Assembly: GCA_049972525.1 (NCBI GenBank)
Contig: JBMFKI010000005.1
Coordinates: 1 to 64,000 of the forward strand
DNA from: JAVZLQ01 sp049972525
Lineage (GTDB): Archaea > Thermoproteota > Bathyarchaeia > Bathyarchaeales > Bathycorpusculaceae
DNA: 64,000 bases
Direction of reading: 5' to 3'
Part shown: piece by piece, positions 16,790-24,829 of the stretch
Numbering within the stretch: the first letter of the stretch is position 1
Layout of the letters: every line of letters starts with the position of its first letter
The notes under the pieces: generated by a model
Databases searched by the model: none
Seen by the model: only the letters and a program-made list of their open reading frames with translations
What the model was told of the DNA's origin: nothing
Translations under genes and position numbers: made by a program

Positions 16790-17671
16790 TTACAACATCA
16801 GCTTTGCAACATTTTTCTCTTTCGCGATGCCAAAAAAGTTTGCCACAGGATTGCATTTTGCCCTAAAAAGGAGAACATGTGGTCTACTAAGCTTGTATTC
16901 TGTCAAAGTTTCAGCGTATCCCATGCCCTTAGCAAAGACCATATTCACAGAGTTGTAAGTTTCAAGAAACTCTGGTGATGCTTCTTTAGGAGCTAAACCC
17001 ACAGCGTCCGTTCCCGTCGTTATAATTCTATCAGCAATTTTGCTCATCCCAGAGGCATCAGCATCCTCTAAAGTTGCATCATTAATTATTGGTGCACCCT
17101 TAACACCAACAATGACCTTTAAGCCCATGTTTTTTAGCTGTTCAACGAGAAGTGTGTCAAAAACTATTTCTCCGGCGTTGTCGGTTAGATAAAGAATGGA
17201 CTCTGCCCTTTTAGCTAACTCATAAATTTTGATGGTGTCATCTACGACTAAATCTCTTCCAGACTCCCGTAGACTTTTTTTTAGGCTGTTGAATGAAAAT
17301 TTGTGAGCTGGAATGTCAAATTCCATGGTGTTCCCAACAATGGCGCACAAGCATGCCTTCTTGAATCTATCCTGTTGCGTGTAGCCTTCATCAACAAGTT
17401 TTCTGGCGTAGGATAAAAGCTTCAAAGCCTTCTCATTGCTTATTTTCTTAATCCTCTTGTAGGGGTCGCTATTGCCAGTGATCCTTTTTATTAGGCGATC
17501 TCTTTTTGTACCTAAGTCTGCTGGAACAGCTGTTGGCCTAAACTCCTTTGTCAGTAAGCGTAAAAGTTCACTCATTGCCCTAAAACGTAATGCTGGATTT
17601 GTGGTAGCCTCAATAAGCTCTGCTGAGGCTCTGCTTATTATGCATGCAGCGCATTCTGCTTCGACTTTCAA
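16790..17671 (-). CDS. DUF89/ARMT1-like damage-control phosphatase
   Basis: A 293-residue DUF89 protein with N-terminal CAACI (two Cys, about residues 8-11), the catalytic DNAGEIVFDTLL motif (about 164) where Asp and Asn bind the metal, and downstream KGAPIINDATLED. DUF89 enzymes are metal-dependent phosphatases that remove unwanted or damaged phosphometabolites, including sugar phosphates. Placement between tpiA and the debranching enzyme, with a 14-bp gap and no gap, supports a sugar-phosphate clean-up job in glycolysis. The CxxC-bearing form is the subfamily common in archaea. Exact substrate unknown. Confidence 0.85.
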   Translation of the reverse strand: MKVEAECAACIISRASAELIEATTNPALRFRAMSELLRLLTKEFRPTAVPADLGTKRDRLIKRITGNSDPYKRIKKISNEKALKLLSYARKLVDEGYTQQDRFKKACLCAIVGNTMEFDIPAHKFSFNSLKKSLRESGRDLVVDDTIKIYELAKRAESILYLTDNAGEIVFDTLLVEQLKNMGLKVIVGVKGAPIINDATLEDADASGMSKIADRIITTGTDAVGLAPKEASPEFLETYNSVNMVFAKGMGYAETLTEYKLSRPHVLLFRAKCNPVANFFGIAKEKNVAKLML

Positions 17672-17685
17672 GTTTCATACCACAC

Positions 17686-18372
17686 TTATCTTTTTGCTGC
17701 CTCTGCAAATTCAAGTAAAACTCTATATGGATCTTTCGCTTTGACAATGCCACTTGCAACAAGCACTCCTTTAGTGCCAAGTTTTAGTGCTGTTGCAACA
17801 TCTTCGCCGTGGCTTATACCAGCGCCACATAACAATGTAACATCTTTATTTATTTCTCTTACAAGCGTAACGGTGCCCGTAACCACTTCTGGCTTTGCTT
17901 TTGAAACAGGAATTCCTGTGCCTATAAGCTCTGGTGGTTCAACAGCAATTATGTCTGGCTTAAGCGCCGCGACAGCTGCACTTATTGCTGGCGTATTTGC
18001 ACATACAAGTGATATCAGTTCCTTCTCATGTGTTATGTTAATTATCTCACTTATATCTGAAAGCTTAAGCTGCCTTTCAGAATGGTTAACTAGTGTTCCT
18101 ACAGCGCCAGCTTCCTTTATTGATTCGGCGAGTACGTGTCCAGTGTAGCTTCCTGGTTTTATTGGATCTATGTGTTGTGCGAAAACTGGAATGTCTACGG
18201 TGTCTGCTACAGCCTTTATATCTGCAAACTGTGGAGCAACCCCTACAAACAAGTTTGTTTCCTTACTTACTTTTTCAGTCTTCTTTGCAAGTTCAACAGC
18301 CCTTTTCCCCGTCGCTTCAATGTAAGCCTTAAAATTAACGATTATCATTGGCGTTTGAATTTTTGTTTTCAA
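17686..18372 (-). CDS. tpiA: Triose-phosphate isomerase, archaeal type
   Basis: Interconverts dihydroxyacetone phosphate and glyceraldehyde 3-phosphate. The sequence shows the N-terminal MIIVNFKAY (catalytic Asn and Lys), NHSER with the electrophilic His, AVEPPELIGTG (catalytic Glu plus flexible loop) and a C-terminal GVLVASGIV phosphate-binding turn. At about 228 residues it is the short archaeal tetrameric type. The TTG at 18372 is preferred because CAGGTGA lies about 6-9 bp upstream; ATG 18348 and ATG 18402 are alternatives. An 18-bp palindrome sits just upstream, suggesting repression of the whole tpiA-DUF89-debranching operon. Confidence 0.92.
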   Translation of the reverse strand: MKTKIQTPMIIVNFKAYIEATGKRAVELAKKTEKVSKETNLFVGVAPQFADIKAVADTVDIPVFAQHIDPIKPGSYTGHVLAESIKEAGAVGTLVNHSERQLKLSDISEIINITHEKELISLVCANTPAISAAVAALKPDIIAVEPPELIGTGIPVSKAKPEVVTGTVTLVREINKDVTLLCGAGISHGEDVATALKLGTKGVLVASGIVKAKDPYRVLLEFAEAAKR

Positions 18373-18388
18373 AGTTTTCACCTGACAC

Positions 18389-18406
18389 TTTAATGTTAAC
18401 ATTAAA
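18389..18406. promoter_or_regulatory. 18-bp perfect palindrome, candidate operator of tpiA operon
   Basis: TTTAATGTTAACATTAAA is its own reverse complement. On the minus strand it lies downstream of a TATA-like AATATAAG and 16 bp before the likely tpiA start, overlapping the expected transcription start. A further half-site TAAATGTTTAAC adjoins it. A similar palindrome is at 46603-46620. Confidence 0.5.
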
Positions 18407-18480
18407 TGTTTAACGCTTATATTATTTAATTTACAGGAGAAAATAAAAATGGAGAATTATTGTGCACTTCTGCATCTGTG

Positions 18481-19035
18481 CTAGCGTCTTTTCTCTGGAA
18501 CGAAAACAGCAGCTGCAATGGCTGTTGTCCATAAACCGTTTTTATCACCAGTTGCGGACTGCGTTATGTTGGTTGTCTTAATTATCAGTCCAGTTGTTTT
18601 AAACAGTTGCTTTCGCTCGTCCCAAGCAGTCTCTGGGTCAAAAGGTATCCCCATTGTTGTAGCGAGCATCGTTGCGGCCAAATCTTCAGCGTAATCTCCC
18701 GCTGCCTCGTCTGTCTGCCCGTAGGAATGGTGTTCAGAGAGATAGCCATAATTATTTTTGCCGGACGGAATTGCTACTCCTATTGACGCTGCAATTAACC
18801 TATGAGGCTCATTAGTTGAGTTTCTAGCCATAACAACAAATGTTATTTCTCCAGGATTCAGCATTTTCAGTCCCTTTTCTCTAGATATTAGTTTGCACCC
18901 TGGAGGTATTATGCTGGAAACGTTTACTATGTTGCAATGTTGTATCCCCGCATTTCTAAGAGCCAACTCGAAAGATTGCAGTTGCTCCTTGTGTTTGCCA
19001 ACGCCTTTTGTCAGGAAGAAATATTTGGGAATCAT
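18481..19035 (-). CDS. pdaD: Pyruvoyl-dependent arginine decarboxylase
   Basis: A proenzyme of about 184 residues that cleaves itself and forms a pyruvoyl cofactor, decarboxylating arginine to agmatine for polyamine synthesis. The self-cleavage site is NVS-SIIP (Ser40/Ser41 counted from the ATG at 19035); the alpha chain holds FVVMARNSTNEP and the GYLSEHHSYGQTDE segment with the catalytic Glu region. The frame extends 19 residues further upstream, but archaeal PdaD normally begins near MIPKYFFLTKG, so 19035 is chosen. Agmatine may also be used for tRNA-Ile2 agmatidine in archaea. Confidence 0.9.
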   Translation of the reverse strand: MIPKYFFLTKGVGKHKEQLQSFELALRNAGIQHCNIVNVSSIIPPGCKLISREKGLKMLNPGEITFVVMARNSTNEPHRLIAASIGVAIPSGKNNYGYLSEHHSYGQTDEAAGDYAEDLAATMLATTMGIPFDPETAWDERKQLFKTTGLIIKTTNITQSATGDKNGLWTTAIAAAVFVPEKRR

Positions 19036-19152
19036 TTTTTCATATCGAAATGAAATTAACAAAATTTGCTTATTAGTCTTTTTATTTTCCAAAGTGACTG
19101 TTTAGAGAAAAAGATAACAAGCTACACGCATAATTATTTTGAGGTTTAACGG

Positions 19153-20343
19153 TTGTATCCACACAGCAGCGTCTTCAAGGATGAAACAAAACTTGACATA
19201 AGCTATGTACCTAGAAGACTCCCCCACAGAGACCAGGAAATACAGCTGTTAAGACAGTTCTTTAACTTTCTATTGCTGTCTCCAGGGAAAATGACTCAAA
19301 GAGTCATAATCACTGGCGATGTTGGAACAGGCAAAACAGTGCTTTCCCAACGTTTCGGCTTCGACATAGCTGGCGAAGCGATCAAGCTCGGAGTGAAACT
19401 ACATTACGTTCATGTGAATTGCCGTGAATATCGTGGAAGCCTCTTCCTAATTCTACACCAGGTCATCATCAAGTTCCATCCGAACTTCCCGAGGAGAGGC
19501 TATTCCGCTGAGGAACTCATCAATATCTTATTCGATGTTTTAGACGAAGAAAACGCATATGTAATTTTGGCTCTAGACGAGTTTGAAAGCCTTATCGAAA
19601 AAGAAGGCTCAGAAGCGGTTTATAAGCTTACGCGAATGCAGGAGATTAGGCATGATAAACCTCAAAGACTTTCGCTAATCTGCATAACTAGAAACCTGAA
19701 AGTAATTGAGCGGTTGGATGCAAGCACAAGGAGCACTTTGCAATCCAACATAATAAGCCTAGAAAAATATTCAAAAAGCCAGCTTGTAAACATACTCGGT
19801 GACCGCGTTTCCCTTGCCTTCAAACCATCAACAGTTTCCGACGAAACGGTGGACATAATTGCTGAGCTTGCCTCTTCCGAGGGCGGGAATGCCCGTTTCG
19901 GAATAGAACTTCTGTGGAGGGCTGGAAAATACGCAGACGCGGAAGGTTTCAGTATTGTCACGCCTGAACATGTTCGAAAGGCAGCATCAAGCATAATTCC
20001 AACAATGAGAAAAAGCGAAATAGCATATTTAGGCTTTCACGAAAAAATCTTACTACTAGGCATAGCACGAATTTTCAAGGCAACTCAAACAGCCTATATG
20101 ACACTCAAAGAGGCTGAACGCGCCTACGCCATAATTTGCGAGGAAATCGGTGAAAAACCACATAGCCACACACAGTTATGGAAGTACCTCAAAAACCTTG
20201 CAACAATGGAAATTGTGAAAATTGAAGTTTCGGCAAAAGGCGCTCGGGGAAGATCAACGCTCATTTATTTGCCGAGAATTCCAGCAGAAGAGTTAGAGGA
20301 AGAGCTTTCTACACTTTTAGAAAATGATGGGCGAAGCTTATGA
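19153..20343 (+). CDS. Orc1/Cdc6-family replication initiator
   Basis: A 396-residue full-length Orc1/Cdc6 homologue: N-terminal RRLPHRDQEI (initiator-specific region), Walker A GDVGTGKT (about 56-63), Walker B LALDEFE (about 139-145), sensor 1 CITRN, sensor 2 NARFGIELL, and a C-terminal winged helix (about 300-380). It should bind origin repeats and load the MCM helicase. It starts at a TTG after GAGG. The Walker A has Asp-Val-Gly in place of the usual Pro/Tyr-Gly, so it is a divergent paralogue. It overlaps the following wHTH gene by 4 bp. The 60-bp upstream gap shows no clear ORB repeat. Confidence 0.85.
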   Translation: MYPHSSVFKDETKLDISYVPRRLPHRDQEIQLLRQFFNFLLLSPGKMTQRVIITGDVGTGKTVLSQRFGFDIAGEAIKLGVKLHYVHVNCREYRGSLFLILHQVIIKFHPNFPRRGYSAEELINILFDVLDEENAYVILALDEFESLIEKEGSEAVYKLTRMQEIRHDKPQRLSLICITRNLKVIERLDASTRSTLQSNIISLEKYSKSQLVNILGDRVSLAFKPSTVSDETVDIIAELASSEGGNARFGIELLWRAGKYADAEGFSIVTPEHVRKAASSIIPTMRKSEIAYLGFHEKILLLGIARIFKATQTAYMTLKEAERAYAIICEEIGEKPHSHTQLWKYLKNLATMEIVKIEVSAKGARGRSTLIYLPRIPAEELEEELSTLLENDGRSL

Positions 20344-20612
20344 GCTTAGAAGATGTTCTCTCTTCAAGGTTGAGGATAAAAATTTTAAAAATTCTCTCGA
20401 AGATGGGTGAGCTTAACGTTTCCGAGATTGCACGTAGACTTGGCGTAAATTACAATACTACAAGCCAGCATCTGAGAATTTTGGAAAACGAAGGCATAGT
20501 TAAACACAAGCTGTTCGGAAGGATACGGTTGTATAGGCTTAATGAGCAGTCGCCGAAAGCTAGAGCTCTGCAAAACCTTCTTGAATCTTGGGAGCATCCA
20601 AATAAATATTAA
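20340..20612 (+). CDS. ArsR-like winged-helix transcription regulator
   Basis: A 90-residue single-domain winged helix. SSRLRIKILKIL is helix 1, GELNVSEIARRLGVNYNTTSQHLRILENEGIV is the helix-turn-helix with recognition helix NTTSQHLRIL, and LFGRIRLYRL forms the wing. No metal-sensing Cys is visible. The ATG overlaps the Orc1/Cdc6 stop by 4 bp, so both are probably made together. It may control its own operon or contact DNA near an origin; both are inference. Confidence 0.82.
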   Translation: MSLEDVLSSRLRIKILKILSKMGELNVSEIARRLGVNYNTTSQHLRILENEGIVKHKLFGRIRLYRLNEQSPKARALQNLLESWEHPNKY

Positions 20613-20644
20613 GCCACAAAAATAGAAGATTAGGAGCTGAAAGC

Positions 20645-21349
20645 GTGATAAAAGCAGAATTTAATGATAACATACAGGAACTTGAAGCATTACTGCAGAA
20701 AATGGCAAGCGACGTGGCGAGCGACACAATATACGAAAAACTTTCACCACAAGAATTGTTAAGCAAAACTGAACCCTACATAGCCAGTTTAAGGGTTTTA
20801 ATAGAAAAAAGCGAAGAGTTTATGCTTATTCTCAAGCCTGAAAGAGCCCTAACAATAAAATCCATGTGTAAAAGACTTACACAGACACTAGCCAATTTTA
20901 AGGAAATACTGCTCCAAAACACTGCTGACCCCCTTGCAAACTCCCGTTTAGCCTTTGAACAGCTGAGAAAAGCGGTGGCAGACAGTTCAGACATTCTCTT
21001 CATAATGCGAGAAGTTAGGGATAACCCGTCTCCACTTATAGATTCAATCCTAAGCTTCAAAAAAGCTTCAGAAAACAAGGCTTCAGTTGTAAGCATACAA
21101 GCTAGGGAGGACGTGGAACCCCTTGTTAAATACGTGTTAAGCCGAATAGACGATTTCAGAGCTTTGCTAATTATCTTGGAAAAGAAGGTTGATGAAATGA
21201 AACAGATAATGAGGGAGTTACAGGAGGAAAGCATAAAAATTCTCTCAAAAGAAACTTCTACAAAGTCGGAAAGCAAGGAAAACAGAACCGAAAATGGGCA
21301 GCTTTCCCTTGCAAACTTTAACCAAACAAAATATGAGGAGCAGAGATAG
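20645..21349 (+). CDS. Helical coiled-coil protein of unknown function
   Basis: A 234-residue protein from GTG 20645, almost entirely predicted alpha-helical with heptad-like spacing (NIQELEALLQKM; VDEMKQIMRELQEE) and a charged, disordered C-terminal tail from about residue 200. No transmembrane segment or catalytic motif. It lies 32 bp after the wHTH gene and 3 bp before moaC, so the operon links an initiator-like ATPase, a DNA-binding protein and a filament-like protein. Not assigned to a family. It could act in chromosome organisation or segregation; there is no direct evidence. Confidence 0.6.
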   Translation: MIKAEFNDNIQELEALLQKMASDVASDTIYEKLSPQELLSKTEPYIASLRVLIEKSEEFMLILKPERALTIKSMCKRLTQTLANFKEILLQNTADPLANSRLAFEQLRKAVADSSDILFIMREVRDNPSPLIDSILSFKKASENKASVVSIQAREDVEPLVKYVLSRIDDFRALLIILEKKVDEMKQIMRELQEESIKILSKETSTKSESKENRTENGQLSLANFNQTKYEEQR

Positions 21350-21352
21350 AAA

Positions 21353-21820
21353 ATGTCTATGGTTGATGTTTCCGAAAAACCAGAAGTCTTTCGTGAAGCA
21401 ACAGCCACTGGAATAATTAAGCTGAAGCCAGAAACCATAAATTTAATTCGTGAAGGCAAAATTGCGAAGGGAGATCCATTGTACACTGCCAAAATTGCCG
21501 GAATACTCGCTGCCAAAAAAACAAGCACTCTAATTCCACTCTGCCATCAGCTTCCGCTAACAAATGTGGAAATAAAAACCGAAATCATAGACGAAACACG
21601 CATCAAAGTAACATCCACCGTTAAAACTAAAGCCCAAACAGGCGTTGAGATGGAAGCCTTGGTTGCCACAGCCGCAAGCCTTCTAACAATATGGGACATG
21701 GTCAAGCAATACGAGAAGGATGAAGAAGGACAGTACCCAACCACAGACATAGAAAACATACGTGTCATAAAAAAGGTTAAAGAGGCAAAACCTTATGAGC
21801 GAAAGCACAAGAAGGCATAA
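21353..21820 (+). CDS. moaC: Cyclic pyranopterin monophosphate synthase
   Basis: MoaC converts the MoaA product to cPMP, the first stable molybdopterin precursor. The 155-residue protein shows the family hallmarks MVDVSEKPE, AAKKTSTLIPLCHQLPLTNV (active-site His and Cys loop) and TGVEMEALVATAASLLTIWDMVK (dimer/active-site helix with Glu, Met). Full length. It overlaps moaB by 26 bp. Together with moaA it supplies cofactor for the Mo/W enzyme FwdB encoded about 9 kb away. Confidence 0.95.
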   Translation: MSMVDVSEKPEVFREATATGIIKLKPETINLIREGKIAKGDPLYTAKIAGILAAKKTSTLIPLCHQLPLTNVEIKTEIIDETRIKVTSTVKTKAQTGVEMEALVATAASLLTIWDMVKQYEKDEEGQYPTTDIENIRVIKKVKEAKPYERKHKKA

Positions 21821-22322
21821 AGCAGAAGCTCCAAAAAAGCTGAGTTTTGCCATTTTCGTTTGCAGTACATCACGTTACAAGAAGCTGCAGAGCGGAGAGA
21901 AAGTTACGGATAAGTCTGGAGATTTGATTGAATCGCTAATAAAAGAAGCGGGTCACAATGTTGCCATACGAAAAATAATTCCCGACGACAAAACTCAAAT
22001 CGAAGATTGCGTAAGTGAAGCATTAAACTCTAACTTAGATGTTGCAATATTTTGCGGAGGCACAGGTATAGCCTCTTCAGACGTTACAATCGAAACGGTT
22101 TCTACATTCCTGGAAAAAATTCTACAAGGATTCGGCGAAATTTTTCGGCTTTTAAGCTTTAAAAAAATAGGTTCAGCGGCAATTTTGTCGCGCGCCGTTG
22201 CAGGCACGGCTAAAGGCAAAGCATTTTTTTGCATTCCTGGCTCGCCAGACGCTGCCCGACTTTGCGTTGAAAAGCTTATCCTGCCTGAGGCACCTCATAT
22301 AGTGAAACATGCACGCGAATAG
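21795..22322 (+). CDS. moaB: Molybdopterin adenylyltransferase-like protein MoaB
   Basis: A 175-residue MoaB/Mog-fold protein. It has the FVCSTSRYK start strand, DKSGDLIESLI, ICGG-type FCGGTGIASSDVTIE motif and the IPGSPDAARL loop that binds the pterin or adenylyl group. In archaea MoaB replaces MogA and activates molybdopterin with ATP before metal insertion. The start overlaps moaC. Short N-terminal extension of about 15 residues is basic and probably disordered. Confidence 0.92.
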   Translation: MSESTRRHKAEAPKKLSFAIFVCSTSRYKKLQSGEKVTDKSGDLIESLIKEAGHNVAIRKIIPDDKTQIEDCVSEALNSNLDVAIFCGGTGIASSDVTIETVSTFLEKILQGFGEIFRLLSFKKIGSAAILSRAVAGTAKGKAFFCIPGSPDAARLCVEKLILPEAPHIVKHARE

Positions 22323-22340
22323 ATCAAGCGATTAGTTTCT

Positions 22341-22575
22341 TTACACGTTGAGTTTACTGGAGATTGTTTGCAAGGCTTCCAGAATTTCCTTTGTTTCTTC
22401 ATACTTTTTTCCATCAATTATGGCTGAGGGTGTCTTCTTGATTCCTTTCTTCACAGCCCTTAACTTGTTAGTCATGCATGAAACATCAAATACACTTTCT
22501 CGTTTGTTTCACTGGCGACGCGCAACGCTTGCTCTAAAACTGTACGGTCCTCTTGGGGCAAGATGCGTCCTTTAA
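22341..22575 (-). pseudogene. Frameshifted thioredoxin-fold remnant
   Basis: Reading the minus strand toward a TAA at 22341-22343, the last 44 codons (TNKLRAVKKGIKKTPSAI, then IDGKKYEETKEILEAL) look like a thioredoxin or glutaredoxin C-terminal half with its cis-Pro loop KKTPSAI. The preceding 30 codons (EDRTVLEQALRVASETN...) lie in another frame ended by a TGA where the two meet. No active-site CxxC is preserved. It fills most of the moaB-moaA gap; the plus-strand ORF here is a shadow. Confidence 0.45.
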
Positions 22576-22804
22576 ATCTGGACATAAGATCTGTGGCAGC
22601 CAATTAACTAGTTCTGGTGAACAGTAGGTGTGCGGAGACATCTCTCTATATTGACCTACATCTACGTATGGAGATGAGGAATGGACGAAGACTTCAATCA
22701 AAATAGTCAATAAAAATTTAATTGGTGTTTTGTTGCTATGTTTTAGACAAGTTTTATATTGGTGAACTGTTATGAAGAACCGATAAGCACACGTGGGAAT
22801 ATCG

Positions 22805-23737
22805 ATGGTTTTAATTGATCGCTGGAAGCGTCCCCTACTTAATCTGCGAATAGCGGTAACGCAAACTTGCAATTTAGGCTGCCCATACTGCCACATGGAA
22901 GGTGAAGTTGCATCCAATTTCACCAGAGAAATGAGTGCTGAAGAGATTGCACGCATCGCAAAGGTTGCTGTTAAACTTGGAATTTCAAAGATGAAAATTA
23001 CTGGTGGAGAGCCACTAATGCGAAAAGACATCACAGAAATAGTTCACGGAATCGCCGCCACATCAGGCTTAAATGAACTCTCTATGACGACTAATGGCAC
23101 AATGCTTGCCGACTTGGCGAAGGAATTATATGCAAGCGGTTTAAAGCGTGTGAACATAAGCCTTCCAACGTTAAATAGCGGAACTTATAGAGCTTTGACT
23201 GGCGGACGATTAGAAAATGCTTTAGAAGGCGTTAGGGCAGCTGTTGAAGCTGGGCTTCACCCGGTTAAGCTTAACATGCTGATTTTAAAAGGAGTCAATG
23301 ATGATGCTGTTTCAGAGATGATGGAATTTGCAAGTAAAGTCGGAGCGATTTTGCAGCTGATTGAACTTGAGCCGCTAAATTTAAACATGGCATATTATTA
23401 TGAGCACTATAAATCCTTGGACGAATACGAAGAAATGTTAAGGCAAAAAGCCGTTAAAATTGAAACTAGGAAGTATATGCAGGATCGCCATGTCTACCAC
23501 CTCCCAGATGTAACGGTGGAAATTGTACATCCAATTGAAAATACTAGTTTCTGTGCAAACTGTACGCGGCTCCGTTTGACAAGCGATGGAAAACTGAAGC
23601 CATGCCTAATGCGAAACGACAATTTGGTTGATGTTCTAACGCCTATGCGAAATGGCGCGTCAGATGATGAGTTAATTGAACTTTTTAAGCTAGCCAATCA
23701 ACGAAGAGAGCCCTATAATCAAATTAAAGCTCAATGA
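22805..23737 (+). CDS. moaA: GTP 3',8-cyclase (radical SAM)
   Basis: MoaA opens molybdopterin synthesis by rearranging GTP with S-adenosylmethionine. From ATG 22805 the protein has the radical SAM CNLGCPYC (Cys 22, 26, 29), KITGGEPLMR for SAM binding, and the C-terminal second-cluster cysteines CANC followed by a third Cys in KPCLM (about 250-268). No C-terminal GG is evident, which is seen in some archaeal forms. GTG 22793 is an alternative start. It runs into a convergent phosphodiesterase with a 14-bp overlap. Confidence 0.93.
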   Translation: MVLIDRWKRPLLNLRIAVTQTCNLGCPYCHMEGEVASNFTREMSAEEIARIAKVAVKLGISKMKITGGEPLMRKDITEIVHGIAATSGLNELSMTTNGTMLADLAKELYASGLKRVNISLPTLNSGTYRALTGGRLENALEGVRAAVEAGLHPVKLNMLILKGVNDDAVSEMMEFASKVGAILQLIELEPLNLNMAYYYEHYKSLDEYEEMLRQKAVKIETRKYMQDRHVYHLPDVTVEIVHPIENTSFCANCTRLRLTSDGKLKPCLMRNDNLVDVLTPMRNGASDDELIELFKLANQRREPYNQIKAQ

Positions 23738-24221
23738 TTCTTGCCTCTTGTTTAGCCGTGTCAAGAAAAGCTATCGTTGACCTGCCAGTTAAATATCCGC
23801 AAGCTTCTCCTGGATTGACAACAAGTGTTTTTCCTTTCCTGTAAATTTCAGCCTCATGTGAGTGCCCATGAACAACAACATCAAAGCCTCCACTTTCAAT
23901 TAAAGCCTTTAAAAGTGCATTTTCAGTTCCATGTATCAGGGCGATTTTTACGTTGTCAGCTATAATTTCGGCAAAGCTCCCACGAATCTCCAAGTTGTTA
24001 TACTCACTGAATCTTTTCCTCAGCAACTCGCGGTCCCCATCATTGTTACCAAAAACACCTATGAGCTTAGCTTTTAAATCCTTAAACTTTGGAATGACAA
24101 ACGGCGCTACGTAGTCTCCAGCGTGAAGCACAAGCTCAACCTCTTCCGCGTTAAACTTTTTCACGGCTTTTTCAACATTTGGAAGCCTATCATGTGTATC
24201 CGCTATCAAGCCAACAATCAT
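23724..24221 (-). CDS. YfcE/MJ0936-type metallophosphoesterase
   Basis: A 165-residue calcineurin-like phosphoesterase with the full metal-binding set: GLIADTHD (8-ish), HAGDYV, GNNDGD, IHGTE and VHGHSHE. Family members such as MJ0936 hydrolyse phosphodiesters with Mn or Ni bound at a dinuclear site. Physiological substrate unknown. Single-domain and cytosolic. It overlaps moaA tail to tail. Confidence 0.9.
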   Translation of the reverse strand: MIVGLIADTHDRLPNVEKAVKKFNAEEVELVLHAGDYVAPFVIPKFKDLKAKLIGVFGNNDGDRELLRKRFSEYNNLEIRGSFAEIIADNVKIALIHGTENALLKALIESGGFDVVVHGHSHEAEIYRKGKTLVVNPGEACGYLTGRSTIAFLDTAKQEARIIEL

Positions 24222-24406
24222 TCCCTTTCACCTTTTTTCTTTAAACTATTTAACATAAGATAAGCTATTCCGTTTGTTAGCATATAGAAGTTTATTCTAG
24301 AGAATATTTCGGTTATTGGAATAGTTTCTCAAGCGAAACACGGCTTAAAATGCTCAGTACACCTTTTAAGTTATAGAAAAATGTTCTAAAAGAGGAATAC
24401 AGAAAA

Positions 24407-24748
24407 TTGAACCCATGGAGCTCAGACACAGCTTTAAAAAGAAGGGACAAACTCTACATAATGGCTGAAATTTTGGACATAGCGAAGGATGGAACATTAA
24501 AAACGCAGATAATGTATAAAGCAAACTTGAGCTTTACACAACTAAATGACTACCTTGAATTCATGTTAAAAATAAAGCTGCTGGAAAAAATTGTTGAGAA
24601 CGACAAAGAAAAGTACAAGGCAACCGAGAAAGGCCTAAGCTTTCTCCAACGCTACCGAGAAATGACACAACTTCTCAAAGGGGAGGAAAATGGCAGCTAC
24701 AAAAACAACGTGAAAGTTCCACCGCCACATTTGCTAAAAAAGAATTAA
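24407..24748 (+). CDS. Winged-helix protein (HTH_45-like)
   Basis: A 113-residue protein from TTG 24407, preceded by GAGGAA. RRDKLYIMAEILDIAKDG is helix 1, TLKTQIMYKANLSFTQLNDYLEFML is a helix-turn-helix, and EKYKATEKGLSFLQRY is the strand-wing and last helix, the pattern of small archaeal wHTH proteins of the PF14947 type. It precedes the nucleotidyltransferase genes by 80 bp and could regulate them. The 185-bp region upstream is AT-rich with no ORF. Confidence 0.75.
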   Translation: MNPWSSDTALKRRDKLYIMAEILDIAKDGTLKTQIMYKANLSFTQLNDYLEFMLKIKLLEKIVENDKEKYKATEKGLSFLQRYREMTQLLKGEENGSYKNNVKVPPPHLLKKN

Positions 24749-24829
24749 ACTCCTGTTTCATGCTTTCTGCACTAAAACCGTAGTATTTCTGCAATAGCTT
24801 TTTTAGTATCTAAGCGTGATTTCACAAAG

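Noticed and set aside
22348..22575. A 75-residue plus-strand ORF between moaB and moaA
   Set aside because: The opposite strand shows a recognisable thioredoxin-like remnant; the plus frame has no family character.
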